A stretch of DNA of 64,000 bases from Heliocidaris erythrogramma (Eukaryota > Echinodermata > Echinoidea > Camarodonta > Echinometridae): contig CM046870.1 of NCBI GenBank assembly GCA_025617745.1, positions 9,600,410 to 9,664,409 on the forward strand. The letters are read 5' to 3'. Below the pieces are notes generated by a model. It saw only the letters and a list, made by a program, of their open reading frames with translations. It made no database searches and was not told the DNA's origin. The stretch's first letter is position 1, and each line of letters begins with the position of its first letter. Positions 34,373-46,099 of this stretch are shown piece by piece. The translations under genes were made by a program, and so were the position numbers.

Positions 34373-34529
34373 ACATCTTTTTTTAAAAAAAGAATTAAGG
34401 CCGAGAAGATATGTAACCAGAGCATATGCCACATCACCATATCAATTTCTTGAACTTGGATATTGGGCTTTTGTGATATAAATGAACAGCTCTTTGTAGA
34501 ACACTTTACAGAATTTTCTAAAAATTAAG

Positions 34530-34550
34530 CCCCCCCCCCAAAAAAAAAAA
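34530..34550. repeat. C10A11 homopolymer pair
   Basis: Ten C immediately followed by eleven A, then more A-rich sequence. Confidence 0.9.
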
Positions 34551-35039
34551 GAAAAAAAAAGAAAAATGAAAAAATGGCATCCTCCAAGGCTGCCACATCT
34601 TTATAAATAGTAATGAAGGCCACATTTAAAAATTGATTTCAAGGCTTTTTCTACATCAGAAGATATTCATAATCCATGAATTTTAATGCAGTCGGGGCAG
34701 AACTGTCTATCGATACTGCTTGTTAAGCAGAGTTAGCTGACCTCTTGAAATGCAATGGTCACTCTCTGTGCTGACCATGCTGTCCCTCTTGCCCCCTTCA
34801 TCCTACCATGACAACTGACCACCTTATTAAAAGTCAAAGAGCCCCCGACGACGGGTTCCATTGGCTGTGGGCAGTGCCAACTTGAACTCAAGAGCTAAAA
34901 TTACTGCGATAGTAAAGAGGACAAGTTGAACCAATTTATGAATCGGAACAAATGCATACATGGGACAGCATGAGAGGGGCAGATACAAATGCAGGATTTT
35001 AATACCAGGAGATGGACATCAGAGAGACGCAAAGAGATA

Positions 35040-35208
35040 GAGAGAGAGAGAGAGAAGATAGGCAGAAATAATGGACATACATGAAAGACGATAAGAGTGG
35101 AAGAATAAAAAACAATTTATTAATCCATCAATCCTCATGATAGAGAGAAAGAGAGAAGTTAGAAATAATGGACATATATGAAAGATGAATCCATCAATCC
35201 TCATGATG
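35040..35208. repeat. Tandem duplication with GA tract
   Basis: AGAAATAATGGACATACATG with AAAGA (from 35067) and AATCCATCAATCCTCATGAT (from 35123) recur as AGAAATAATGGACATATATG (from 35161) and AATCCATCAATCCTCATGAT (from 35187). The second unit lacks about 35 bases. Confidence 0.75.
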
Positions 35209-36094
35209 AGTTGTTGGTTATTTGTTATCAATTGAAAGCAACAAATTATCTACCTTATCGTTCAATGCAGGTCATTGACTTACCCAGCCTTAAAAAAAAG
35301 TCATTTCAAGCTGACTTATGGGATCGATCTAAGACATACGCCCACGCATGTAGTATGTTTACATTAAAATAGAAGTAATGAAATAGAAATAATGCTTATG
35401 ATGATATACTAATGACAGTATTAGAACGGAAAATGATATATTACCAAAAGCCCTAAAAATTAATCAAATGATGTTACCCATAGGTAATATAGCTATTCAA
35501 TTTCATTTCCACTTTATTAATAAATTCAAAAGTATGTACAATTATTCGAGTCAGAAAGCTGGAATTAAAGAAATATTTTAGGTTAACTTTTGATAGAGGC
35601 ATTCCTTGAAGAATATGGTAGTGGAGCGATTTTCACATAAAAACACGTACTTAGCAATTTTGTTCCATTTTCTGATTATTCAATTCACCAAATATTCCGA
35701 TCAAATGATTTTCACTTTTGACAATATATATGTGTCGGTAAGTGACCAAACCACTGCATGAATGCATGCATGATTTACAAATTGGCAATGCAGAAAAAGC
35801 ATATTCACAAACCCTCCATTTCAATGCCTAAAACATTTTTGTTGTCAATTTAGCTCTAAGTTTGATGACTGTAATTACAGTTGTAAGTTTTTAAGGAAGA
35901 AAGATTGTAATAGTCAAAGTTTGACCATTACTTCTTTCTTGGTGATTCTTACCAGTTGTGTTTTAATCAAAGTGGAATCTGGAAGTTTATATCAGAGAAT
36001 TCCAAAAGCTTAGAGAGAAAAATAAAAATCATTTTATCTATTTCATCATGAAATCCATGCACGATATTTCTGACAGGTTATGAAATAATCATCA

Positions 36095-36370
36095 TGGTTC
36101 GCTCACCTTTCCTCCGCTTACTTTAGCTTTCGTTTCTACGCTCTAGTTAACACATTTCACGCAACCGACACGCAAGAGCCGGGGCCGCAACCTCTTGGAT
36201 TACTTGATGAGGATGTACTGCCCAACAACAAGAGACTTATCGTTTTTCAATGAGAGATAAAAGCGCAAGGAAGAGAAATGAATTATTGATGGCGCTCGGA
36301 ACCACCTGACAGGAATCAAATGATTAAGTATTGATGTTTGCAATGGACGCTGACAGCGCCGCGTTCTGAA
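36095..36370. promoter_or_regulatory. Candidate cis-regulatory module in RBMS intron
   Basis: A GC- and CpG-richer island in AT-rich intron, without simple repeats. It contains an Otx-type GGATTA (36197-36202), GATA words (36237-36242 and 36256-36260), an E-box CACCTG (36303-36308) and TGATTAAG (36321-36328). Confidence 0.3.
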
Positions 36371-37186
36371 AAATTCATCGGGATAGGAAGTAAAAAGAAA
36401 AGAAAGTGAATTAGTAAGATTGGCTTTGATGATGGAACTGGAGTAGCTTCTGAGGTAGGGACTTCTCTGGAAAAACTTTGGAAACCGGAAGTTGCTGAAG
36501 GGTTAAAAATTTGAATTTTCTTAGCAAGAGCAACCTTTTAATCAATGTGTTTTTATATTATTTTAATATGCATTATAACCCAATGACAGAAATTCAAATA
36601 ATCAAATTTTTGTTTCATTTATGGTATCTTAATTTCTAAAGAGTTCTGAATTAAAGAAAGCAAATCCTATTCAGTCCTATTCGTTATTCGTTTATGTGCT
36701 CATGTTCATGTATCTATTTCAGTGAAAATTTACAGGGTGCCATTCTAATAGTACCTGCATAAGAAAGAGAGAAAATACTTTATAGACAGATCAAGAGCCC
36801 TTGAATGCCAAATATATTCATAGCTCTCCTTTTAAATTATGCCCATTTCTATATATGTATATTCCTCCCCAGGTGGGGCAATTACAACAATATTTATTGG
36901 GACATCCATCATTATCCCCTATAGAATATTTTAAATGATTGAAACAGGATTTTTTTTTCTCTCAATAAGAAAATTGATTTTCATAAAAAGATCAGCAATA
37001 GAGCTATTTATGATATTTGGAATCTAGATGATCATTTCACAGAGGGGAATGGGGGAGGAATGGAATTAAATAATTTAGATTTAACAAACTTCCATATGTT
37101 TGAAGTAAAATTCAATTGCAATTTCTTCATTTTTTTTGTTTTTTTTTTATTCCCTTTTTTCCTTCCCCCTTTCCCCCCTTTTTTGA

Positions 37187-37202
37187 GGGGGGGGGGGGGG
37201 GG
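37187..37202. repeat. G16 run in homopolymer-rich patch
   Basis: Preceded by alternating T and C runs (37126-37184) and followed directly by the 16 G. Confidence 0.95.
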
Positions 37203-37769
37203 TCTTTTATAGGGTTTTAATTGTGATAAATGTGGAGGGCTTGAGTATTTTAAAAAGATCTGACATAAATCTACATCCAAGATGTTTTTAAGAAGTTGCA
37301 ATAGTATGCCGGATTATAGAAATAAAATATGGCCAAACTAACACTACATGCATCTGTCTTTAATACAGGCAAAATTAAAATCTAAAAACGATTGCAATAT
37401 GGCTTTGTGGCGGAAGGAAAAAGGATTAAAAATCGTCCCAAATCAATGAGGGAACACAAGGTACATGGTATCCACACCATTCTGCTTCAGAGACTTGAAA
37501 GTGTTCAAAGCTTTAACTACCCTAGGTGGGTGGTGCTCTAGAAACGTCAGATTTAATTCCTCCAGCTTCTTTTGTCCGGGCTGGGCTTCGCAAGGGTGAG
37601 AATAGTGGCAGTCTGGGGTACCTAGATTTCGTCAGATTAAAAGCACGTTGATGAAGGAGGATGGAGGATATTGCTGGGGGAAAAAATTCAATAGCTGGCA
37701 AGAAATCCTTCTGTGATCAGCCATTCTAATGGTAAATTACCATGAGTAAATGGGTTTAAGATATCTATT

Positions 37770-37935
37770 AAGACAGTCAAACCTGTCTGGAAAGACCAAC
37801 GAAGGAAGATATGAGAAGCGGTCTTTATATACAGGTTCTCTCTAACACATGTTTCAATGTGAAACTGAAACACCATTCAAGGGAAAGAAAAGATGTGGTT
37901 TTTATAGACAAGGTGGTCTTTCTACACAGTTGATC
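37770..37935 (+). repeat. CTGTCTATAAAGACC repeat family, copy 3
   Basis: ACAGTCAAACCTGTCTGGAA at the left, then AGCGGTCTTTATATACAGGT, TTCAATGTGAAAC and GGTGGTCTTTCTACACAGTT. Confidence 0.75.
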
Positions 37936-38416
37936 CCGAAAATGGGTTGGATGATACATGTAGTGTATGTGTTTTACATCACAACTATCATATAGGCCTG
38001 TTGAGTAGCTACATGTATGCAGTTGCACATACTAAACTTTGAAATATGAGATCTTATTTTGCAAGATGTAATTATCCATCAGTTCCTATTTGTCTGACAT
38101 AACCTCTGTCTGACACACAGTACAGACACCCCAGAGTCACCAGTTTTAGGCCAATATCTGTCAAGCAAAGCCTATACACACCTATATTACCCACTGACAC
38201 CCCCCCCCACCCCAACCCCCCAGCTTCGTCCTTGGGGGTTTTAAAAAGCAGAAAATAATTTATTGATCTATATCAAGTCATTCTGGTCATACCATCTGTA
38301 TATATCTTTGTGAGAAGGCATTACATTGGTTTGCTAAGCCCCATCCCCAAATGCCAATGAATATTTCATTTGTTTGTCCTTACAAAAGAGGGTAGATTGC
38401 ATCCTCACTGTGAATT

Positions 38417-38431
38417 GGGGGGGGGGGGGGG
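38417..38431. repeat. G15 run
   Basis: Homopolymer. Confidence 0.95.
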
Positions 38432-38575
38432 TGGCTATTTTGTGATCGGGCTGATTCCTTTGGATCAGAACTGGCGGGTAGCTTGAAATGCCCAAACACT
38501 GTAACGAGCTGAAAGTGGAAGTCCAGTATAGGGCATACATTTGGGCCTTTATCAATACGGTCCTTCAATTTAGTA

Positions 38576-38732
38576 GTGAAACCTGTCTATAAAGACCACT
38601 CAAGGGAGACAAGAAAAGCGGTCTTTATGGAAAGGCTCCTTTAATACACATTTCAATGAGAAACATTGTTCAACGGAAACGAAAATTGTGGTCTTTATAG
38701 ACAGGTCTTTCTATACAGGTGGTCGCTAAAGC
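38576..38732 (+). repeat. CTGTCTATAAAGACC repeat family, copy 4
   Basis: A full-length copy. Left end GTGAAACCTGTCTATAAAGA, right end GGTCGCTAAAGCAGGTTTGA. The outermost GTSAAACCTG is inverted at the two ends, so the family has short TIRs. Confidence 0.8.
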
Positions 38733-39055
38733 AGGTTTGACTAAGAAAAAAAAAATTATGGGCATCATGTCCTCCGTTAGTTCAAATGAGGGAATACACA
38801 AAGTGAGATGCAGCACATATAACAGATTCCAAGATGTCACTTATCTGCACCTCCCCCATATCTCCGTTCTTAAACTTCACATGATGACTAGAGTTCACTA
38901 AAGCACGACTATGATATCCTGCTCACATGCAATTCATGGTTGAGTGGTGAGAATAATTAGAAACGTGCTTTATATTTCCTCTCTCTTTATGGGTATTTCA
39001 TCGTAATCCATACTGTCCAGTTCTCAAGAGATCACATGAAGTCTCAGTCGAAACA

Positions 39056-39390
39056 TGGGCAGATCCAGGATTTTGGAAAAGTGGGGGGGGGGGGGGTGTG
39101 TCCAAATAACCCAAATAATAAGCAAACCCCCCATCGGAAAAAAAACAAAACAAGGAAGATTATAGCAAATAAAAAAGGGGGCGCAATATCTCCACCAAAT
39201 TTTCACAAGCAAAAGAAAAATGAAAAGATTTTTTAAGAAGCTGATTGAAGAGAGATAAAAAGAAAGATCCAATTCCTTAACCACTCTGACAACCCCCCCC
39301 CCCCCCAAAAAAAAATAAAAAAATAAATAAATAAATAATAAATAAACAGGGGTGTACAGACCTCCATGACCCCCTGGATCCCCCCTCCCC
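39056..39390. repeat. Homopolymer-rich dispersed segment
   Basis: GGGCAGATCCAGGATTTTGG, then G14 (39083-39096), then C14A9 (39293-39315), (AAAT)n and CCCCTGGATCCCCC. A 173-residue minus-strand ORF over it is hydrophobic only because of the T and G runs. Confidence 0.6.
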
Positions 39391-39839
39391 TGAAGGATGA
39401 AGAGATAGATGACTGGTAGAAGAAAACCTAGTGCTACACTAAATTGGACGGCTGAAAATTTAATGAGTCTGATAAAGAAGCGCCAAGCCCCGACAGCCAT
39501 TTTAAAACATTTCCATATTTCATGAAGGGTGAATAGTTGAAGCATGGAAATTTTTTAAAATTATTTTAGTTCATATCACCCCTTCCCTTTATCTTTCTTT
39601 GTAATCCTGAATATCAATATTCATAATCATTCTATATTACAAGTACCATTCAACAGCACTTCCATATAAGGCTACAAGTAATATGGAACAAACTTCTAAA
39701 AAATATCTAGAATAAAATATCTAAATAATAAAATAATGAATAAAATATCTAGAATATATATTTTCTTTTAAAAATATGATGAGTTGTTGAAAATTAAAAC
39801 GGCCCTCTGTTAGAATGTCTTTGCTAATACTTTCGTTCC

Positions 39840-40115
39840 TTCTACCTTCAAAACAGAATTGAATCCTCTTTTTACCTTTCACAAGCAGTGGTTAACTGTT
39901 TCACGTAGTATTGTAAACCAGAAACTTTCGCTTACATTTAAACTTTTGCGAGTAGTTCGGATACACCAAAGCTTCATGCAGTGAAACAACTGAATCGTAT
40001 TAAAGTGACACAACAATTTTTGCAATGTACGTGAATGTTTCATGCCGTAGAAACGGCCGTCGTTTACAATTCGTGAAAATTTCATGCCGTGGAGTTTCTG
40101 TTTTTTACAGTATTA
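39840..40115. repeat. Dispersed repeat with internal TTTCATGCCGT duplicates
   Basis: TTTCATGCCGTAGAAACGG at 40038 is followed 40 bases later by TTTCATGCCGTGGAGTTTCT. The segment GTCGTTTACAATTCGTGAAA matches the inverted copy near 29290. Confidence 0.45.
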
Positions 40116-40403
40116 CAATACGGTGTCAAGAAGCTAGTGGACCATTTCCAAACATCATCGCTATGCCGGCCAGGGGATAGAAATGACAACCTCTGACATG
40201 GAGCAATGATTCTTTAGAGATTCCGTATCTATCACTGTTAAGAAAAGGCTATTCGATGAAAAAAACCAAAGTGACATCACAGAGGCCTCCTAGTTTTCAT
40301 AAAAAGAAATAAATGTTTAAAAAAAAGTTACCTCTATAATAATATCAGGCCTATTATCTACCACTGGCAGATTGCCTCAGGAATGAATATGAATACCACC
40401 TTA

Positions 40404-40418
40404 CCCCCCCCCCCCCCC
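40404..40418. repeat. C15 run
   Basis: Homopolymer. Confidence 0.95.
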
Positions 40419-41636
40419 ATTACAATAGAAAATTGGTTGCAATGGCTACACAAAGGGGGTGATTGGGGGTATTAACAGCACCCTCCAAATTCCTTCTTTT
40501 GTCATCAGTCCCTGATTGAAATCAGCCCTGGACAAGGGGAACGCCCCGCCCCCTCTTGTCTGGTGGTGAATAGGGAGGGTAGGGAGAGAAAGACCTGTGA
40601 TTGTGCCCATAGACACGGGCTGGTAGCTTGTGGTTCAGCCCAGGTTGGAGTTGATCAAGATTTATCTTGCATTATCTATTTGATGTACCATATATGTGTT
40701 AAAGTTCAGAATACTTGTCTTTCAATCATGTGTAACTGTGTACAAAAAAAAAATTTCTTTCCCAGTGTTTGCATCTTTCATCAAATTTAAAATATAATAT
40801 CACTGATCAATTCCTAATATTTTCACCAACATTTAACATGTACAGAAAAGCGGGCAATAATGTAAAAAAAAAATTAAAACCCAGTTTTAACCAATTCAAA
40901 TGTATGGAACTGAAATTGCATTTGAACAAACAATGTTGCAACCGATCTACACCACTCAGCGAATGTACAAAATGTTTTTCTCTCCAAAAATATGTCATCC
41001 TCTAAATACTCCCCAATATTGAGACTGAACACTTACACAAACACCGCTACTTCACACTGCTTTGATCTAAGTTCAAAAGATTGAAAACCAAATTTACAAA
41101 GCATACCTGGATGTAAACTTTACATTTGCATAAGTAGAGGATAAGAGGTTGCAGAGATTTATTTTTCACTTAAAAACATTCAGGCTCCAAAACTGTGCTA
41201 CAGCTATCATAAAGCACATATACAAGATGATGGTCTCACTTGGAATGCAAGATAACGCTCTGAGTTGGAAATCGGTAGAATATTATCTGCTTAACAGTGT
41301 TCAGTTTAGTATATATCCTCGCAGGGGGCACGATTTGCGGAAATTTGCATCAGAAATTCACCAAAAACCAATCAGCAGCCCAAACTTTCCTCTAAGCTTG
41401 TTGTTATTCCAAGCAAACATTCAACATTTGCTCATCCACTTCTATTCAACCAAAGAAGGGGAAAACAGGAGGAGGAAAAAGAAAGACACTAAGTCTCGGG
41501 AATGTTATGTTACATGCTGCAGAAACCTATTATGATATGCGATTCAAAAGGGAAAAAAAATCACAAAAGCGATGTCACCTCAGGGGCTTGTCTGTTGTAA
41601 ATCTTGGTATCTGCATGTCCTCCACTTTTGGCCTAA

Positions 41637-41784
41637 TTACATAGGTTGACCAGATCCAGGTCTGTGGTATTGGCTGGTCGGCCCCATACATGTATGTAGA
41701 GGGTGGTTTTGCAGAGTTGCTTGATACTGCGGCCTTAACCAACAAGAATCTACTCCTACATCTACTACAATCTTGCTGAAAATA
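41637..41784 (-). pseudogene. Decayed duplicate of RBMS RRM1 exon, copy 1
   Basis: Reads on the minus strand as a diverged copy of the 3' half of the true exon: LCKTTLYIHVWGRPANTTDL followed by DLVNLCN and a stop. The frame is kept over about 33 codons, but two codons are inserted inside the RNP2 motif and the splice donor has mutated (GTAATTAG in place of the donor), giving a stop. It is 320 bp from the true exon, two 160-bp periods away. Confidence 0.85.
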
Positions 41785-41945
41785 AGACTTACTGTTTTGT
41801 TAAGGTGACCAGGTCTAGGCCTATGGTGCTGCCTGGAACACCATGTAAAGTAGAGATTGGTTTAGCTATGAAGATGCTCGCTGCCACTTTTGCTTTAACT
41901 TCAAAACTACTCCTACTTCTACTACAAATGTACAATCACGGCGGA
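41785..41945 (-). pseudogene. Decayed duplicate of RBMS RRM1 exon, copy 2
   Basis: The closest copy to the true exon. It keeps AGTGGCAGCGAGCA, CTAGACCTGGTCA and the donor AACA|GTAAGT. A TAA stop replaces the Lys codon before ACCAATCTCTAC, and a one-base insertion breaks the frame in RNP2. The donor is intact, so a pseudo-exon could in principle be spliced. Confidence 0.87.
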
Positions 41946-41952
41946 GACTTAC

Positions 41953-42167
41953 TGTTTACATAGGTTGACCAGGTCTAGGTCTGTGGTGTTGGCTGGAAGG
42001 CCCCGTATGTAGAGGTTGGTTTTGCTGAGCTGCTCGCTGCCACTATTGCTGCTCTGCGACGATGGGGAATGTGGTGACGGTAGCTGTGAGGAGGGGGTGG
42101 AAGACCCCGCTGACCCCCCACTGCCAGAACTATGGGGCCCAGGCATGCCTCTCATGGTGGGATATGT
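41953..42167 (-). CDS. RBMS: RBMS-family RNA-binding protein, exon with N-terminal linker and start of RRM1
   Basis: A 215-nt exon: 71 codons plus two bases (CA) of a split Gln codon. It enters at phase 0 after the acceptor CTACCTACAG; the donor is AAACA|GTAAGT. The first residues are [10 protein letters not shown], then a Ser/Gly/Pro-rich disordered stretch, then [20 protein letters not shown] and LDLVNLCK. Vertebrate RBMS1-3 have [20 protein letters not shown] here, so family assignment is secure. LYIRGL is RNP2 of RRM1, which contacts single-stranded RNA or DNA. RBMS proteins bind AU-rich RNA and regulate mRNA stability; the fly homologue is alan shepard. The Met at 42155 is internal, because the exon joins in frame to the 49142-49210 exon. 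Two decayed copies follow downstream. Confidence 0.96.
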
Positions 42168-42364
42168 CTGTAGGTAGGAGGAGGAGGAGCAAGGGAAACA
42201 ACATTGGTTAATTGTTTGGTTTCACAACCTGACAGAAGATTGTGAGTCATTTGGACCTGTTGAACCCATCTTAACAGCCTTTTCTTACCATCTCATACAG
42301 TCATACATGACCTAAATGTGCATTATCGGTTTGTATAAACTGATGTCACTATTGCTCCATTATC

Positions 42365-42690
42365 ACCATAAATCACCATTATCATCATCATTACCATCTT
42401 CATCATCATCCTTCATCACCATCATCAATATCATATCGCCATCATCATCACAAATAACTATTGTCACAAGTATTATCAACATCAATATCATTATCATCAA
42501 TCATCACCATTATCATCATCATCATCATCATCATCAATCATCAATCATCACCATCAATCACCATCAATCACCATCAATCATCATCATCAATCATCACCAT
42601 TATCATCATCACCCATCACCATCATCATCATCATCATCATCATCAATCATCACCATATTATCATCATCATCACCATCATCATCACTGGCA
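42365..42690. repeat. (ATC)n microsatellite, about 325 bp
   Basis: Imperfect ATC/CATCAT repeats with CAATCATCACCAT variants. The Ser/His/Ile-rich ORFs over it are artefacts. Confidence 0.95.
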
Positions 42691-43175
42691 TCATCCAAAG
42701 AAGACCGGTATATCAAAAGTGTTCATCACAGTCGACATTCTGATACCCGAATCTCACTTTCTATAGCCATTGCAATGATTACTACATATATTTAATATTT
42801 TCAAAGTACACAAGAAAACTCCTGCCTGATCCTCTCTCAGAGAAACATAAACACCATCAACCATGTAGAATGGTCCTTTTAGCATGAATAGGTCAACTGA
42901 GCAGCCAGAGAGGACACTATGGCACTAATCCCACCCAACAGATTCAAATGGGGGAACTTCCACTCCCCTGCTAATCCCCTACACATCGGGGGGAAAGAAT
43001 CCCTTCATTATTACACAAGAGGGGAAAGCTTTTGAAGGGATTAAGCCTCTATCAATAAGCTTTGGTTGCTATATTCAGACTTTTCACTCAGGCTGAAGGC
43101 AAAACATAAATTGAAAATGCAGCTTTCTTTCTCAATTAAACTATTCACACAAAACTGGAAATTCTAACACCTGTT

Positions 43176-43190
43176 GGGGGGGGGGGGGGG
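43176..43190. repeat. G15 run
   Basis: Homopolymer. Confidence 0.95.
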
Positions 43191-44353
43191 TGCACAGAGG
43201 GGGCAGGGAAACGCTGCAGTACCTTATACTTTGGGAAGATTTTTATATTAAAAGAAAAAATGTGTAAATTCAAATTTTCTTTCACACACATGTCCCCTGA
43301 TACTATGATAGCATAGGGTGAATACATTAGTACTTGTAATTTGTTTGGTTCATTAACTCATGATAACTGGTACAAGAGATAATGTATACATAGGCCTACA
43401 CAGTACAAAGATTCACAAAACAAGTTTTTTTTTAATAGATGAAGAAACTGAATCACAAGTCTTCAACCCTCTCCAAATGTTATAGTCCATATATATTGTC
43501 CATCTACCCCACCCCTTTTACTGTCCTATTACCCACTACTACAGACACACCCCTTTTCTGGAAAAATGGGCTGGTCCAAAGTACACCACTTCTCATAGAG
43601 AGTAATGCTACATTGGCCTGTACCAAAGAGGTTACAAGCAGAGGTCAGGGATGGAATGTTGTACTACTCTTGACTTATTAAGTATCCCATTCTTGTGGTA
43701 TTTTCATTTTCACTTTATCCTGTTTGGGAATCCTAACACAGGACAATGGTTACAACACGTAAATGTAACAGATACTTTCCTCGGTAGGTTGAATGTTAGT
43801 ACAAGTATACTGTGCACATGATGCATTGCAAATATTCTTATCTTCACTGTTTAATCTTTCACAATTTTCTATTTTGATTTATTTTCATTTCTCAAATATG
43901 TACTTTCAGTTCAATAATTGTCAGTGTTTTCCGTAAAGCCTACTAGTTGTAAGCATTTACCATTAAGACTAAGAGGGTTACTTTTTAAATATCTCATAAA
44001 TATCAAATTTTTTATGTTATATAAAGAAATCTCTATGAATTCCTTTAATATTCAACATTTAATGGATGCAGGCAGGCATGTACATCCTTCTACAAAATCC
44101 TATTCCATTCCATACAGCTTAGCCAATGATTAAATAATAAGATGAGGAAATATGCAAATAAGCAGCCCCCAATACATAAATTAAGCCCATCTGTTCCTCC
44201 ACTCATTACAAAAGCACAATTTTATCCCTGTATGCACAAACACACAATTACACTTTGCTATTCAGGATACCAAATTGGCAATAAACCTCGGTCCCTAAAA
44301 CGGAATTACAGGATAAATAGCCACCAGTCCTTAAAACTCATTATGCCAAGAAA

Positions 44354-44464
44354 TTAGGTTATATCATCTTGGCGCTTAATGACTTCAAGTAATTCATCAC
44401 AATTTTCTGGCTTGATGTATCTTTCCATCTTCTCTTCGTCGATTGTGCATTCCCAATGCCCAAG
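44354..44464 (-). CDS. Possible orphan terminal coding exon inside RBMS intron 1
   Basis: On the minus strand, after the acceptor-like TATTTATCAG, 36 codons run to a TAA (44354-44356). The peptide is LGHWECTIDEEKMERYIKPE then NCDELLEVIKRQDDIT. It is charged, without low complexity, and of a character unlike the surrounding random ORFs. The frame is open for about 12 further codons upstream, to a TGA. I do not recognise the family. It could be a phase-0 alternative last exon of RBMS (exon 1 also ends at phase 0), part of a nested gene, or a fragment of a decayed transposon or retrocopy. No start codon is evident. Confidence 0.3.
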   Translation of the reverse strand, partial: LGHWECTIDEEKMERYIKPENCDELLEVIKRQDDIT

Positions 44465-45239
44465 CTGATAAATATGAATGAGATGTCTTTTAGTGATTCA
44501 CTTGGTTTAAGAAATTTGCATTTATAATTCACCTAGCTTATTATTTATGTTTAAAGGGATGAGTTATGATGTATTTTCATGCAAACAGTCTGGTTTATAG
44601 TACATGATTCCTGTGTGTTAAAACAAACTGTTTAAACACGCAACATTTTACGACAAAAAAAGTGAGTCATTAAAAAATGAAATATAGGCTAGTGGCTCTA
44701 TATCTAAATCATCTAAAAATAATATTGTCTGCCAAGCAAAAGGGATGGTAATTAGTATCTCTGAAGGTAGGAGCTTTTTTATTTTACTAAAGAGTTAATA
44801 TTATTTTGGCTCTCGGCTCTCGGAAGACGATACAATTATTTGATACAAGAATGTAAAAGTGGGATTCACTTTGTCTAAAAAATAATGTTTACAGATCATT
44901 TTCTTATTATCAATATTTGAGTAGAATTATTCCCTTCTTTTATGCTAACTGCCATAAAATTCCTTTTCCAACTACCAGAAAAGAGAAAAGTGTAGCAATT
45001 TATACGCTATTCTTTCCCTTTAATTCTGCCTTGCTAGCCATGTAATCCTGTTACAGTTATATGTATGTATGTTGACAGGGCTTAAACCTTTACACTCACA
45101 ATAGATTAAAGCACCATGTAGTGAAAAAGTGATTTAAAAAGACCCAGTTAGCCACAATACAACAGCAGTTTACTAGTAGTAAGCTATGTGTAGGTCCACA
45201 AACCTGAATGTATTGATTTTGACAGAGGGGCAAAAGCTT

Positions 45240-45289
45240 GACTGAGGTGGGAGAGGGCGGGGCAAAGAGGAGATGTGGGGGAGGGAGGG

Positions 45290-45325
<36 letters not shown>
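45240..45325. repeat. G-rich and (GA)n tract
   Basis: GGGAGAGGGCGGGGC-type sequence followed by about 13 GA units (45294-45320). Confidence 0.9.
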
Positions 45326-46099
45326 TAGACAGAAAGTCAGAAGTGCTTTTAATTGTTCGTAATCTCAAGCAATATTGGTCAATTTGTTATCATTTTGATG
45401 ACTCCAAAACTTTGATCAACCATTTCCAAAAGCTTCTGGACAGTATCTTCCACCAAGCGATTGCACTACCAGTACTCGACTTATTTGTACAGTACACCAT
45501 CCCTTTAAACTAGCCTACCTGCTGGCCTGCTGGTAGTACAACTTGAACTGACCAATCACACAGCAGGGGGCAAAGGTCCAAGTTTCTTACCTCCCAAATT
45601 TTTTACAGTTCCCAGGTCAGGAACAGAGGTCAAAAGGGATGGAATGTGGAGTTGGGCTTGCTGGCCTTGATCAGATTTCATTTCCCCCCATTTCATATCC
45701 CCCCCCCAATGATCTCTCTCCCCCCTTTATTTTTGTTGATTTAGATATAGGCAAGCAAGGTCTGGTGGGGTGAGGATGAAACCTGTTTTTCAGGGACTGT
45801 TATTCTTTCAGAAACCCCCTTCTAAAAGTTCAGGAATATCATTTATTTGGAGAAAGATTACAGGAGCTTTTAGAATTTGATACTTGCTCCAGCTGTGGAT
45901 CCCCCCCTACAACATACAATTTGATATCACGATGTAACATTTTAACTTATATTTTGGATAATAGAATCACAGAAAATGAGAACATAGAATATTTAGGTCT
46001 ATATCATCATATTTCTTGCATAGACCATGAAGCTACAATACTGTCCCTCTAAAGAACCCCAAGACTCTACTACATGCATGTAGGCCTACAGTGTGTACT

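Larger units (their letters stand above)
20627..41952 (-). other. RBMS large intron, about 21.3 kb
   Basis: The intron splits RRM1 after the alpha-1 region. I found no further coding exon in it. It holds hairpin copy A (22740), a SINE-like copy (28034), tandem repeats (29945-30510), a scrambled inverted duplication (33110-33470), three CTGTCTATAAAGACC-family copies, many poly(G)/(C) runs, candidate regulatory modules (29390-29880 and 36095-36370) and two decayed copies of the RRM1 exon at its 5' end (41637-41945). Confidence 0.75.

Noticed and set aside
39024-39545. 173-residue minus-strand ORF with apparent membrane segments
   Set aside because: Hydrophobicity comes from T and G homopolymer runs in a dispersed repeat; no domain or conserved motif.
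42153-42155. Met at the beginning of MRGMPG as the RBMS start
   Set aside because: The frame is open to the acceptor at 42168 and joins in phase to the exon at 49142-49210, which has its own ATG with an upstream stop.
42316-42795. 159- and 101-residue ORFs rich in Ser, His and Ile
   Set aside because: Translation of an imperfect ATC microsatellite.
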